Shown here piece after piece: positions 50,815-58,691 of a stretch of 64,000 nt of DNA; the first letter of the stretch is position 1; the number at the start of each line of letters is the position of its first letter. This stretch comes from CAINEC01 sp046303115 (lineage in GTDB: Bacteria > Bacteroidota > Bacteroidia > AKYH767-A > OLB10), in assembly GCA_046303115.1 (NCBI GenBank), contig JBKCGZ010000143.1, forward strand, positions 1 through 64,000, read 5' to 3'. The position numbers and the translations under genes were made by a program. The notes beneath the pieces were generated by a model. The model was not told the origin of the DNA, did no database searches, and was given only the letters and a program-made list of their open reading frames with translations.

Positions 50815-52059
50815 TTATGCTACGCGCAATTGATTCAAACTCGACTTCGATAATTTTTCTTTTGCGTAAGAAAGCGTAATCTCAAAATCTTTTTCTTTTT
50901 TATTTCCTGGGATTTCAAACATTGCATCTAGCATAATTGCTTCGCAAATACTTCTTAATCCTCTTGCCCCTAACTTAAACTCTAAAGCCTTTTCAACAAT
51001 ATAATCGAGGACATCATTACTAAATGAAAGCTTGATACCTTCCATATCAAACAACTTCTCATATTGTTTTGTCAAAGCATTTTTAGGCTCTGTTAAAATT
51101 GCACGAAGTGTTTCTTTATCTAAAGGCGATAAGTACGTAATCATTGGTAAACGTCCAATCAATTCAGGAATTAATCCAAATGTTTTTAAATCAGCAGGAC
51201 TAACATACTGCATCAAATTGCTTCTGTCAATTTCTTCTTTTTCTCCTTTCGCAGAAAATCCTAAAGAATTAGTTTGTAAGCGGCGAGAAATAATTTTATC
51301 GATTCCATCAAATGCTCCCCCACATATAAATAAAATATGTTGTGTGTTGACAGATATCATTTTCTGCTCTGGATGCTTTCTACCTCCTTGTGGTGGAACA
51401 TTAATAATTGTGTTCTCTAACATTTTCAATAATCCCTGTTGAACACCTTCACCAGAGACATCACGTGTGATACTTGGATTATCTCCTTTGCGTGAAATTT
51501 TATCAATTTCATCGATGTACACGATACCTCTTTCTGCAGCAGCAACATCGTAATCAGCAGCCTGCAACAAACGAGTTAAAACACTTTCTACATCTTCACC
51601 TACATAACCTGCTTCTGTTAAAACAGTAGCATCAGCAATACAAAAAGGCACTTTTAAAAGTTTAGCAATTGTTCGCGCCAATAATGTTTTACCTGTTCCT
51701 GTTTCACCAACCATGATGATGTTCGATTTTTCAATCTCAACTTCATCTTTATCTTTTACTTTACTTTTATTAATTAATCGCTTATAGTGATTATAAACCG
51801 CAACCGACATCACCTTTTTAGCATGATTTTGTCCGATTACATATTCGTCTAAAAACTTTTTAATATCAGTAGGCTTTGGCAAAGTAAGCGCAGACCCTAA
51901 ACTAGTTTTTAGCTTTTGATCTTGCTCTTCACTAATTATATTTTGCGCCTGCGCAATGCACTGATCACAAATATGTCCGTTAATACCGGCAATAAGCACA
52001 TTAGCCTGGCTTTTATCACGGCCACAAAAGGAGCAAATGATATCTTGTTTTTGTTTCAC
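50815..52059 (-). CDS. clpX: ATP-dependent Clp protease ATP-binding subunit ClpX
   Basis: AAA+ unfoldase that feeds substrates to ClpP. The N-terminal zinc domain has CSFCGRD and CDQCIAQ. Walker A is GETGTGKTLLART and Walker B IVYIDEIDKI; the pore loop GYVGED and the ClpP-contact loop region (GFSAKG) are visible. Length of 414 aa is usual. It follows clpP by 75 bases containing a hairpin with a weak T-run. Confidence 0.98.
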   Translation of the reverse strand: MKQKQDIICSFCGRDKSQANVLIAGINGHICDQCIAQAQNIISEEQDQKLKTSLGSALTLPKPTDIKKFLDEYVIGQNHAKKVMSVAVYNHYKRLINKSKVKDKDEVEIEKSNIIMVGETGTGKTLLARTIAKLLKVPFCIADATVLTEAGYVGEDVESVLTRLLQAADYDVAAAERGIVYIDEIDKISRKGDNPSITRDVSGEGVQQGLLKMLENTIINVPPQGGRKHPEQKMISVNTQHILFICGGAFDGIDKIISRRLQTNSLGFSAKGEKEEIDRSNLMQYVSPADLKTFGLIPELIGRLPMITYLSPLDKETLRAILTEPKNALTKQYEKLFDMEGIKLSFSNDVLDYIVEKALEFKLGARGLRSICEAIMLDAMFEIPGNKKEKDFEITLSYAKEKLSKSSLNQLRVA

Positions 52060-52081
52060 GGTTAGGTGTATTTAAGGTAAA

Positions 52082-52110
52082 AGCCGAACACGATTGTAAT
52101 CGGTTCGGCT
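52082..52110 (-). terminator. Hairpin between clpP and clpX (weak terminator or attenuator)
   Basis: AGCCGAAC (52082-52089) pairs with GTTCGGCT (52103-52110), with CGAT/ATCG continuing the stem after one bulged base and a 4-base loop. On the minus strand only TTTT follows, so partial termination that lowers clpX relative to clpP is plausible. Confidence 0.55.
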
Positions 52111-52134
52111 AATTTAAGCAATATTTTACGGGTA

Positions 52135-52812
52135 TTATTTAGTTCTGATTAATACTTCGTCGATCATTCCATATTCTTTCGCCTCTTGAGCTGTCATCCA
52201 GTAGTCACGATCTGAATCTTTCCAAACCTGATCGTAATCTTTACCACTATGCTTTGAAATGATTTCGTAAAGTTCTTTCTTCAACTTACCAATTTCACGA
52301 GCTGTAATTTCGATATCTGATGCTTGTCCTTCAGCACCACCTAATGGCTGATGAATCATTACGCGAGCATGTTGTAATGCGCTACGCTTTCCTTTTGTTC
52401 CACAACATAAAAGAACTGCTCCCATTGAAGCTGCCATTCCAGTACAAACCATTGCAACATCAGGCTGAATGTATTGGATAGTATCATAGATTCCTAATCC
52501 TGCATAAACAGATCCACCTGGACTATTCATGTATATAGTAATGTCGCGTTTTGCATCAGAAGATTCAAGAAATAATAACTGTGCTTGAATGATGTTAGCA
52601 ACATAATCATTAATCCCTGTACCAAGGAAAATAATTCTATCCATCATCAAACGAGAGAAAACATCCATTTGAGCGATGTTTAACTGACGCTCTTCGATGA
52701 TTGTTGGAGAGATATAATCTGCATAAACAGAATTAATATAGCTACCTACTCCATTACTACTCATACCACGGTGCTTTACCGCGTATTTCATGAATTCATT
52801 ACGAAAGTCCAT
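52135..52812 (-). CDS. clpP: ATP-dependent Clp protease proteolytic subunit ClpP
   Basis: Serine protease barrel of the ClpXP system. The catalytic Ser129 is in GMAASMGA and His154 in VMIHQPLGG; the family Asp follows near residue 200. Length is 225 aa, with an N-terminal extension of about 25 residues relative to mature ClpP. It lies between tig (25-base gap) and clpX. Confidence 0.98.
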   Translation of the reverse strand: MDFRNEFMKYAVKHRGMSSNGVGSYINSVYADYISPTIIEERQLNIAQMDVFSRLMMDRIIFLGTGINDYVANIIQAQLLFLESSDAKRDITIYMNSPGGSVYAGLGIYDTIQYIQPDVAMVCTGMAASMGAVLLCCGTKGKRSALQHARVMIHQPLGGAEGQASDIEITAREIGKLKKELYEIISKHSGKDYDQVWKDSDRDYWMTAQEAKEYGMIDEVLIRTK

Positions 52813-52837
52813 AAGTGTGTTTTATGTTTGTTTATTA

Positions 52838-54208
52838 TTAATGGTGATGATGTTGATGTTTGCTCATTATGTCGACAAACTCTTCATGCGTGACGCCTTT
52901 AACGTCCTTTTTCACAATTTGGTTCAGGTGTTCGAAAACTTTTCTTCCAGTCAAGTTCTCAATCACTCGTTGAATGTTATTCTGATCTCCTAAATAACGC
53001 TTCACCATATCTCCCAAAGTCTCCTCATTTAACAAATGAGCTTGTCCGTAACGAAGATACTGATCTACAATTAACGACTTTGCGTAATTCTCAATTTCTT
53101 CCGGATTAATCTGCATATTATTATCAGAGTAGATTTTGTTTTCAATCAATCTCCATTTCAAATCGCGTGCATACTGGTTATATTCACGAGCTAATTGCTC
53201 TTCGGTAATTTTATCATTTGCCGACAATAACCAACGCTTTAAAAACTCATCTGGTAATTGCAAATTAGCCTCATGTAATAATGTATCTTCTAATTCATGC
53301 TTTAATGAATGCTCACTTTCATAACGGTATCCTTCTGCAATTTCAGACTTTACTTTTTCTCTAAAACCTTCGATATCTGTAACTGCTCCATCGCCATATA
53401 ATTGATCAAATAAATCAGTTGTCAATTCTGCATTTTCAACCTTATTGATTCTTTCAATTGTAAAACGGAAGTTTTTATCATAGTTCGATAAATCTTCAGA
53501 TTTTAACCCAAGCATATATTTCACTTCATCCGCTGACTTCACTGCCTGAACTGGATTAAACGTAACTACATCCATTAGTTTTTTACCAATGAATTGAGGA
53601 CGAACATCAGAATCAGTAATCTTATCTAATAAAATAAAGCTTTGATTGGTATGCCCACCTTCAGCGATGTTTCCATCCGCATCTAATTCTTGGAAAGTCC
53701 CATATACAGAACATTCCGCATCTGAAACTTCTGGACTGATATACTTTCCATAACGACGTTGAATTTTTGAAATTTCATCATCGATTACTTTGCTATCAAC
53801 TGTGATTTCATACGCTGTAAATGTTTTTGAAGGAGGTAATGTAATGTTTACCTCTGGCGCTAATCCCATTTCAAAAGCAAATTCAAAATCAGCAGGATTG
53901 TCTAACGACATTTCAAAATTATTATCTGGCTTTGGCATTGGGTTACCAAGAACTTTAATATTATTATCGTTGATATGCTTATCAACTGCGTCTGAAACGA
54001 TTTTGTTTAGCTCTTCAACTAATAACGACTTACCATACATTTTGCGAACTAGGCCTGGAGGTACCATTCCTTTTCTAAAACCTGGCATGTTAACTTGCTT
54101 AGAGTATTTTTTAATGGCTGTATCCACAGCAGGTTTGTAATCTTCTGGGGCAATCTGAACTTTTAAAACTGCGTTTAAACTGTCTACTTTTTCTTGAATA
54201 ATATTCAT
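52838..54208 (-). CDS. tig: Trigger factor with C-terminal histidine run
   Basis: Ribosome-bound chaperone. The N-terminal ribosome-binding domain has FRKGMVPPGLVRKMYG near residues 41-56. A middle PPIase-like domain and a long helical C-terminal domain follow. Length of 456 aa is normal. The protein ends HQHHHH, a natural His cluster of the kind that could bind metal. The order tRNA-Leu, tig, clpP, clpX is on one strand; tig-clpP-clpX is a widely conserved order. Confidence 0.95.
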   Translation of the reverse strand: MNIIQEKVDSLNAVLKVQIAPEDYKPAVDTAIKKYSKQVNMPGFRKGMVPPGLVRKMYGKSLLVEELNKIVSDAVDKHINDNNIKVLGNPMPKPDNNFEMSLDNPADFEFAFEMGLAPEVNITLPPSKTFTAYEITVDSKVIDDEISKIQRRYGKYISPEVSDAECSVYGTFQELDADGNIAEGGHTNQSFILLDKITDSDVRPQFIGKKLMDVVTFNPVQAVKSADEVKYMLGLKSEDLSNYDKNFRFTIERINKVENAELTTDLFDQLYGDGAVTDIEGFREKVKSEIAEGYRYESEHSLKHELEDTLLHEANLQLPDEFLKRWLLSANDKITEEQLAREYNQYARDLKWRLIENKIYSDNNMQINPEEIENYAKSLIVDQYLRYGQAHLLNEETLGDMVKRYLGDQNNIQRVIENLTGRKVFEHLNQIVKKDVKGVTHEEFVDIMSKHQHHHH

Positions 54209-54240
54209 TGGATATACTTTGTTTACTATTTGATTTACAA

Positions 54241-54281
54241 TTAATAAAAGAAGGCAGCCGTGCTATTGCAAAGCTGCCTTC
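54241..54281 (-). terminator. Intrinsic terminator after tRNA-Leu
   Basis: GAAGGCAGC (54250-54258) and GCTGCCTTC (54273-54281) form a perfect 9-bp stem. On the minus strand the hairpin is followed by TTTTATTAAT. It separates the tRNA from tig. Confidence 0.8.
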
Positions 54282-54292
54282 CGTCCGATTTG

Positions 54293-54374
54293 TGCGCATG
54301 GAGGGACTCGAACCCCCACGCCGTGAAGCACCAGATCCTAAGTCTGGCGCGGCTACCAATTACGCCACATGCGC
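54293..54374 (-). tRNA. tRNA-Leu (anticodon UAG)
   Basis: The minus strand folds as a class II tRNA of about 82 bases. The acceptor GCGCATG (54374-54368) pairs with CATGCGC (54300-54294) and leaves discriminator A. U8 and the D-loop GG are present. The anticodon arm CCAGA-CTTAGGA-TCTGG carries TAG. A long variable arm and the T-arm GGGGGTTCGAGTCCCTCC are visible. CCA is not encoded. A terminator follows. Confidence 0.95.
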
Positions 54375-54414
54375 AAATCAGTGAATTATTCTATTACCTT
54401 GAATAATCTGGATG

Positions 54415-54422
54415 CAAAAATA
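54415..54422 (-). promoter_or_regulatory. Candidate -7 element of tRNA-Leu
   Basis: The minus strand reads TATTTTTG followed by C, an exact TAnnTTTG match, 40 bases upstream of the tRNA 5' end. TTG triplets lie 13 and 25 bases upstream of it, outside the usual spacing. A second identical box lies at 54489-54496. Confidence 0.4.
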
Positions 54423-54546
54423 ATTATTTAAAGAACAATTTGAAGAACAATTCTAAAATATCGAATAATTCTTTTATCAATCGGGTCGCAAAAATAGCAA
54501 TCATTGACTTATCTTTTGCAAATTCGCATCATCATTTTAAACTTTA

Positions 54547-55455
54547 ATGAATAATAAAATGCTAAAAGTAATCCCCTCTCAGCTAAAAGTATCTGAAATT
54601 CACCAATATATGTTGGATTCTATTGCTCCACGACCAATTGCTTTTGTTTCAACAATCGATAAAGAAGGACATGTAAACTTAAGTCCTTTTAGTTTTTTTA
54701 ATGCTTTTGGGGCAAATCCTCCTATTTTAATTTTCAGTCCTGCATTACGTGGCCGCGATGGTGCCACTAAAAACACCTTGGACAACATAAAGGATATCAA
54801 AGAATGTGTGGTAAACATTGTAGACTACAAAATGGTTCAGCAAATGTCACTCGCAAGCACTGAGTACCCTAAGGGCGTCAATGAGTTTGTCAAGGCAGGC
54901 CTAACAGAAGAAAAATCCGAGTTAGTAAAACCTCCACGTGTTAAAGAGGCCCCTGTCCAAATGGAATGTGTTGTTAAAGAAGTAATATCGACAGGCGATA
55001 AAGGTGGTGCAGCGCAATTAGTCATCTGTGAAATTGTTATGATGCATATAAATGAAGAGGTAATTGGTGATGATGGCCGAATTGACCCTATTAAAATCGA
55101 TCAGGTTGCAAGAATGGGTGGCAACTGGTATAGCAGAGCAGCAAAAGGTTTGTTCAGCATTCCTAAACCTTTAACCACATTAGGGATTGGTGTTGATCAA
55201 TTACCCGTATCAATAAAAAATAGCACTATTCTTACTGGAAATGATTTAGGCATGCTAGGAAATTCAGAGCGCATTCCCTCTGAAGAAGAAATTTCTGATT
55301 TTAAAAACAGAGAAGATGTGAAAAATTTTCTGAGCGCTTTAGAGGGAGATGCAGAGAATTTAACAACTGCAGTTCATATTGCAGCACACAAACTGCTCTC
55401 AGAAAACAAAATAAACGATGCTTGGTTATTGCTAATGAGTATTGATAAAAAGTAG
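54547..55455 (+). CDS. Flavin reductase-like (flavoredoxin) protein
   Basis: FMN-binding split-barrel protein of the flavin reductase/flavoredoxin class. The FMN-site stretch PRPIAFVSTIDKEGHVNLSPFSFFNAFG is near residues 28-55, and the MECVVKEVISTGDKGGAAQLVICEIV beta segment near 138-163 (locations only). The 302-aa length includes a C-terminal helical extension of about 90 residues. The physiological electron partner is unknown. It stands alone; its TAG stop is immediately followed by the first copy of the CTCCTCTGA repeat. Confidence 0.87.
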   Translation: MNNKMLKVIPSQLKVSEIHQYMLDSIAPRPIAFVSTIDKEGHVNLSPFSFFNAFGANPPILIFSPALRGRDGATKNTLDNIKDIKECVVNIVDYKMVQQMSLASTEYPKGVNEFVKAGLTEEKSELVKPPRVKEAPVQMECVVKEVISTGDKGGAAQLVICEIVMMHINEEVIGDDGRIDPIKIDQVARMGGNWYSRAAKGLFSIPKPLTTLGIGVDQLPVSIKNSTILTGNDLGMLGNSERIPSEEEISDFKNREDVKNFLSALEGDAENLTTAVHIAAHKLLSENKINDAWLLLMSIDKK

Positions 55456-55598
55456 TTTTCTCCTCTGAAAATTGATTTTTATCTGCATTTTCAAATTCTA
55501 TTTTTTGATTTTTATAACACTGTTTTTTCTCCTCTGACATCAGAGGAGAAAATCAACAATGATTGTTAATAAATTTTCAGAGGGAGCCTCCTCTGAAA
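55456..55598. repeat. Three CTCCTCTGA-type motifs, one in a 13-bp-arm palindrome
   Basis: Copy 1 is TTTTCTCCTCTGAAAA (55456-55471). Copy 2 is TTTTCTCCTCTGA (55525-55537) facing TCAGAGGAGAAAA (55540-55552), perfect 13-bp arms around CA. Copy 3 is TTTCAGAGGGAG (55575-55586) facing CTCCTCTGAAA (55588-55598), arms matching apart from one extra G. All lie in the 193-base gap before the SWIB gene. No T-run follows copy 2 or 3 on the plus strand, so they are more like operator or RNA-binding elements than terminators. Function is inferred. Confidence 0.7.
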
Positions 55599-55648
55599 GA
55601 AACTTGCAATTATTTTAGCATCACTCAATCGTTAACACAATAACTAAC

Positions 55649-56080
55649 ATGGCAAAGAAAACTGCAAAGAAAGCAGCTCCTAAGAAGGCTGCGAAGAAAG
55701 CGGCTCCTAAGAAGGCTGCTAAGAAGGCTGCTCCTAAGAAAGCTGCTAAGAAAGCTGCTCCTAAGAAAGCTGCTAAGAAAGCTGCTCCTAAGAAAGCTGC
55801 TAAGAAGGCTACAAAAGCAAAAACTAAGCGTACTCCAAACGCTGCTTTCATGAAGCCAATGAAAATCTCTGATACTTTAGCTGCGGTAGTAGGCAACAAG
55901 CCACTTCCACGTACTGAAGTTGTAAAAGCTTTATGGGCTTACATCAAGAAAAACAAATTGCAAGATCCAAAAGAGAAGCGTAACATCAACGCTGATGCTA
56001 ACTTGCAAAAAGTATTCGGAGGAAAGAAAACAGTTTCAATGTTTGAAATGACTAAATTAGTTAGCAAGCATTTATCGTAA
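55649..56080 (+). CDS. SWIB-domain histone-like DNA-binding protein
   Basis: A 143-aa protein in two parts. Residues 9-53 are five tandem AAPKKAAKK units, a histone-H1-like Lys/Ala/Pro tail expected to bind DNA. Residues about 62-143 are a SWIB/MDM2-type domain (FMKPMKISDTLAAVVGNKPLPRTEVVKALWAYIKKN, location 65-99). SWIB modules are known from eukaryotic chromatin remodelling and from chlamydial and Bacteroidota proteins. It is likely an abundant nucleoid protein. An unusual repeat cluster lies upstream and a strong terminator downstream. Confidence 0.9.
   Translation: MAKKTAKKAAPKKAAKKAAPKKAAKKAAPKKAAKKAAPKKAAKKAAPKKAAKKATKAKTKRTPNAAFMKPMKISDTLAAVVGNKPLPRTEVVKALWAYIKKNKLQDPKEKRNINADANLQKVFGGKKTVSMFEMTKLVSKHLS
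55673..55807 (+). repeat. Five 27-bp tandem repeats encoding AAPKKAAKK
   Basis: Five in-frame 27-base units (135 bases) code for the same nine residues. The last three are almost identical at DNA level, while the first two differ by synonymous changes. Copy number is likely variable between strains by slippage or recombination. Confidence 0.85.
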
Positions 56081-56099
56081 TTCTATCCAATTACTTTAT

Positions 56100-56130
56100 A
56101 AAAAAGGCGGACAACAGTTCGCCTTTTTTT
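56100..56130 (+). terminator. Intrinsic terminator after the SWIB gene
   Basis: AAAAAAGGCGGAC (56100-56112) pairs with GTTCGCCTTTTTT (56117-56129) with one G-T pair, around AACA, followed by T residues. Confidence 0.88.
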
Positions 56131-56167
56131 ATTTTTATTACTTTTAACGACGATTAAGAAATACTCT

Positions 56168-56878
56168 ATGCACGACCATCACGATCATCATGTTGAAGAA
56201 CATTTCACAAGTAGCGAATTAGTAAGAGATATTGTTATTGGAATGGCTGATGGACTAACCGTTCCTTTTGCATTGGCTGCTGGAATTAGTGGTGCTGTTG
56301 ATTCAAATGCAATTGTAATTACAGCAGGTGTTGCAGAAATCATAGCCGGCTCTATTGCAATGGGATTGGGTGGTTATCTAGCCGGAAAAACCGAGGTAGA
56401 CCACTACGCTGCAGAGTTAAAGAGAGAGTATTACGAAGTAGACCACCTTCCTGAAAGAGAAAAACAAGAAGTAAAGGATGTATTAGGTCAATACGGCATC
56501 AGCATCGCAACGCAAAATCAGGTAGCTGAGGAATTATCTCAAAATAAAGATAAATGGGTTGACTTCATGATGAAATTTGAATTGGGACTAGAAGAACCAC
56601 ATCCTGATAGAGCAAAGAAAAGTGCATTTAACATTGCTGCTTCTTATATCGTTGGTGGATTTATTCCGTTGAGTGCTTACTTTTTTACTGATCATCCGCA
56701 CGAAGGAATTAAATACTCTGCAATCATTACTCTTATTGCACTAGCGGCCTTCGGATATTTCAAAAGTAAAGTAACTGGACAAAACACATTGAATGGAGCA
56801 TTAAGAACAATGTTAGTTGGAGCTACGGCAGCTGCAGCTGCATATTTTATCGCTACCTGGATTGACCAGTCTTTTTAA
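56168..56878 (+). CDS. VIT/CCC1-family Fe/Mn transporter
   Basis: Membrane transporter for iron or manganese of the VIT1/CCC1 type. The first membrane segment carries DIVIGMADGLTVPFALAAG, the family signature, and the second GVAEIIAGSIAMGLGGYLAG. A cytoplasmic loop (about 80-145) has the Glu/Lys-rich metal-binding character of the family. About five hydrophobic segments are visible in 236 aa. The N terminus MHDHHDHHVEEHF is His-rich and may bind metal. Its stop codon overlaps that of the converging permease by 4 bases (TTAA). Confidence 0.92.
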   Translation: MHDHHDHHVEEHFTSSELVRDIVIGMADGLTVPFALAAGISGAVDSNAIVITAGVAEIIAGSIAMGLGGYLAGKTEVDHYAAELKREYYEVDHLPEREKQEVKDVLGQYGISIATQNQVAEELSQNKDKWVDFMMKFELGLEEPHPDRAKKSAFNIAASYIVGGFIPLSAYFFTDHPHEGIKYSAIITLIALAAFGYFKSKVTGQNTLNGALRTMLVGATAAAAAYFIATWIDQSF

Positions 56879-57981
56879 TTAGTAGATTGCTTTACATCAA
56901 AAGCATCCCGCAATCCATTTCCTAAAAATGTAAAGGCCATAACTAAAATGGCAATTGCAATACCTGGAGCAATTGCAAGATAAGCTGAATCAACTACTAT
57001 GTATCCGTAATTTTCTTTAATCATCATTCCCCAACTTGGCATTGGAGGTTGCGCTCCTAAACCTAAAAAGCTTAATCCCGCCTCTAACAAAATGGCTGAT
57101 GCAAAATTAGAAGCAGCGATAACAATCACAGGCCCCATAACATTTGGCAAAATATGTTTGAATATTATTCGTGAGTTTTTAAATCCGAATGATCGTCCTG
57201 CTTCCACAAACTGTGCTTCTCGAAGACTAAAAAATTGACCACGAACGAGGCGAGTAACTTCCACCCACATTGTTAATCCAACCGCAATAAAAACCTGCAC
57301 AAAGCCTTTTCCCAGAGCTAATGTTATTGCAACCACTAAAAGCAACGTTGGTATTGACCATACCACATTGACAAGCCATGTAATTAAACTATCAACAATA
57401 CCTCGGTAATATCCGGCGAGTGCTCCCAATGTAATTCCTATTATAAGTGAAATAAAAACGGCAATAAATCCGACAGAAATAGAAACACGTGAAGCTAAAA
57501 TCAAACGACTAAATACATCACGACCAAACTTATCAGTTCCTAATAAATATGTTTTTTTAGTCACATATTTTTCAATTCCCTTTTGATTAAAACTAATAAG
57601 ATTGCTCGTTGATATTGACTGCCATTGAGCATCTTCATTTCCCAATTCAATGAATAAAATGGAATCATTTTGTAATTGAAATTTAGAAACAGGAATCAAT
57701 TGAAATGTCTCTTCACGTCCGCCAAAAAAATCAGCGAAAGTATTTTTATCATTGCTGCCAACTGGTTTTACTATAAGGTAGTTTATTGTACTCCCAGGTG
57801 ACAACATACCTGCCTCTAAACACATTTGATTGGCAAACTTAGATTTGTCAGGAATGAATAAGTAGGAAAATACAGCAAGAATAAATGTAATAACTACTAC
57901 TGCTAATCCAAACATCGCAAAACGATTTTTTTTAAAACGTTTCCAAACAATATTACCAAGTGACTTTGATTGCTCTTGCAT
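56875..57981 (-). CDS. OppC/DppC-type ABC transporter permease
   Basis: Inner-membrane permease of the peptide/nickel ABC family. The N-terminal segment LGNIVWKRFKKNRFAMFGLAVV and the LLGTDKFGRDVFSRLI motif mark the OppC class. The coupling loop EAGRSFGFKNSRIIFKHILPNV carries the EAA motif. About six hydrophobic segments are visible, with a long periplasmic insert between the first and second (about 45-140). Length is 368 aa. No binding protein, second permease or ATPase gene is adjacent, which is unusual but known in Bacteroidota. Confidence 0.9.
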   Translation of the reverse strand: MQEQSKSLGNIVWKRFKKNRFAMFGLAVVVITFILAVFSYLFIPDKSKFANQMCLEAGMLSPGSTINYLIVKPVGSNDKNTFADFFGGREETFQLIPVSKFQLQNDSILFIELGNEDAQWQSISTSNLISFNQKGIEKYVTKKTYLLGTDKFGRDVFSRLILASRVSISVGFIAVFISLIIGITLGALAGYYRGIVDSLITWLVNVVWSIPTLLLVVAITLALGKGFVQVFIAVGLTMWVEVTRLVRGQFFSLREAQFVEAGRSFGFKNSRIIFKHILPNVMGPVIVIAASNFASAILLEAGLSFLGLGAQPPMPSWGMMIKENYGYIVVDSAYLAIAPGIAIAILVMAFTFLGNGLRDAFDVKQSTN

Positions 57982-58022
57982 TGAAAAGCAATATTATTGT
58001 TTTTATCAATATAATCGATTGA

Positions 58023-58628
58023 TCAATTGGTACAATTACAACTAGGAGAAAACATCACCTTAGTATCTGGCAAAAGACTTTCAATTTGCATCTGCTCATC
58101 ATTGGAGAAAAGAATTCCACGTAATTCAAGAACCTGAAGATTATGTAGGTTTTTCATTTCCTCGGGAATGGCCTCAAGTTCATTATCCCACATTTCAAGA
58201 ACCTGTAAGTTTTTCATTTGACCCATTTCATGTGGCAGATTTTCAATCAGATTTCTGTTTAACCCTAAATAATATACATTTTCTAATTTACCAATGGAAG
58301 AAGGAAGCTCTATTAAATCATTATTACTTAAGTCGAGGTATTGCAAATTCACTAAATCACCTATCCATGGAGGAATGTCTTTCAAATTATTTTTCTCCAA
58401 TTTAAGCCACTGAAGGTTGGGCAACTTTTTAATATCATCAGGAACAACTTTTAATTTTTTCTTGCTCAAATCAAGAGCAAAAACAGAATCGGCATTATTT
58501 AAAGCAAAATCCAGGTCTTTATAAACCTTTTGCTGAGAGAGTGTGAGTGAATCCAATAAATTCTGAGCAATAACATCCTTTGCAAATAGCCCAATTAGAA
58601 AAATAAAAATGATTTTTTTAATGCTCAC
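58023..58628 (-). CDS. Secreted leucine-rich repeat protein
   Basis: A 201-aa protein with a signal peptide (to about residue 21, ending VIAQN) and about six leucine-rich repeats of the form LxxLxxLxLxxNxLxxIP (about 60-175), for example LPNLQWLKLEKNNLKDIP. A short tail ends SCNCTN. The length and lack of other domains suggest a periplasmic or surface binding protein; no ligand is known. ribF lies 63 bases upstream on the same strand. Confidence 0.85.
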   Translation of the reverse strand: MSIKKIIFIFLIGLFAKDVIAQNLLDSLTLSQQKVYKDLDFALNNADSVFALDLSKKKLKVVPDDIKKLPNLQWLKLEKNNLKDIPPWIGDLVNLQYLDLSNNDLIELPSSIGKLENVYYLGLNRNLIENLPHEMGQMKNLQVLEMWDNELEAIPEEMKNLHNLQVLELRGILFSNDEQMQIESLLPDTKVMFSPSCNCTN

Positions 58629-58691
58629 AATGATAATTTATTAATCGAAAATCGATATTTAATTTTTAAATGACAAGCGTTGTACGCTAAA

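Noticed and set aside
55525..55552. Intrinsic terminator after the flavin reductase gene
   Set aside because: The palindrome is strong, but on the plus strand it is followed by TCAAC, with no T-run, so termination is not supported.
55621..55899. Repeat-rich open frame (LAAFLGAAF units) on the minus strand
   Set aside because: It is the complement of the Lys/Ala/Pro tandem repeats of the SWIB gene, which is the real coding strand.
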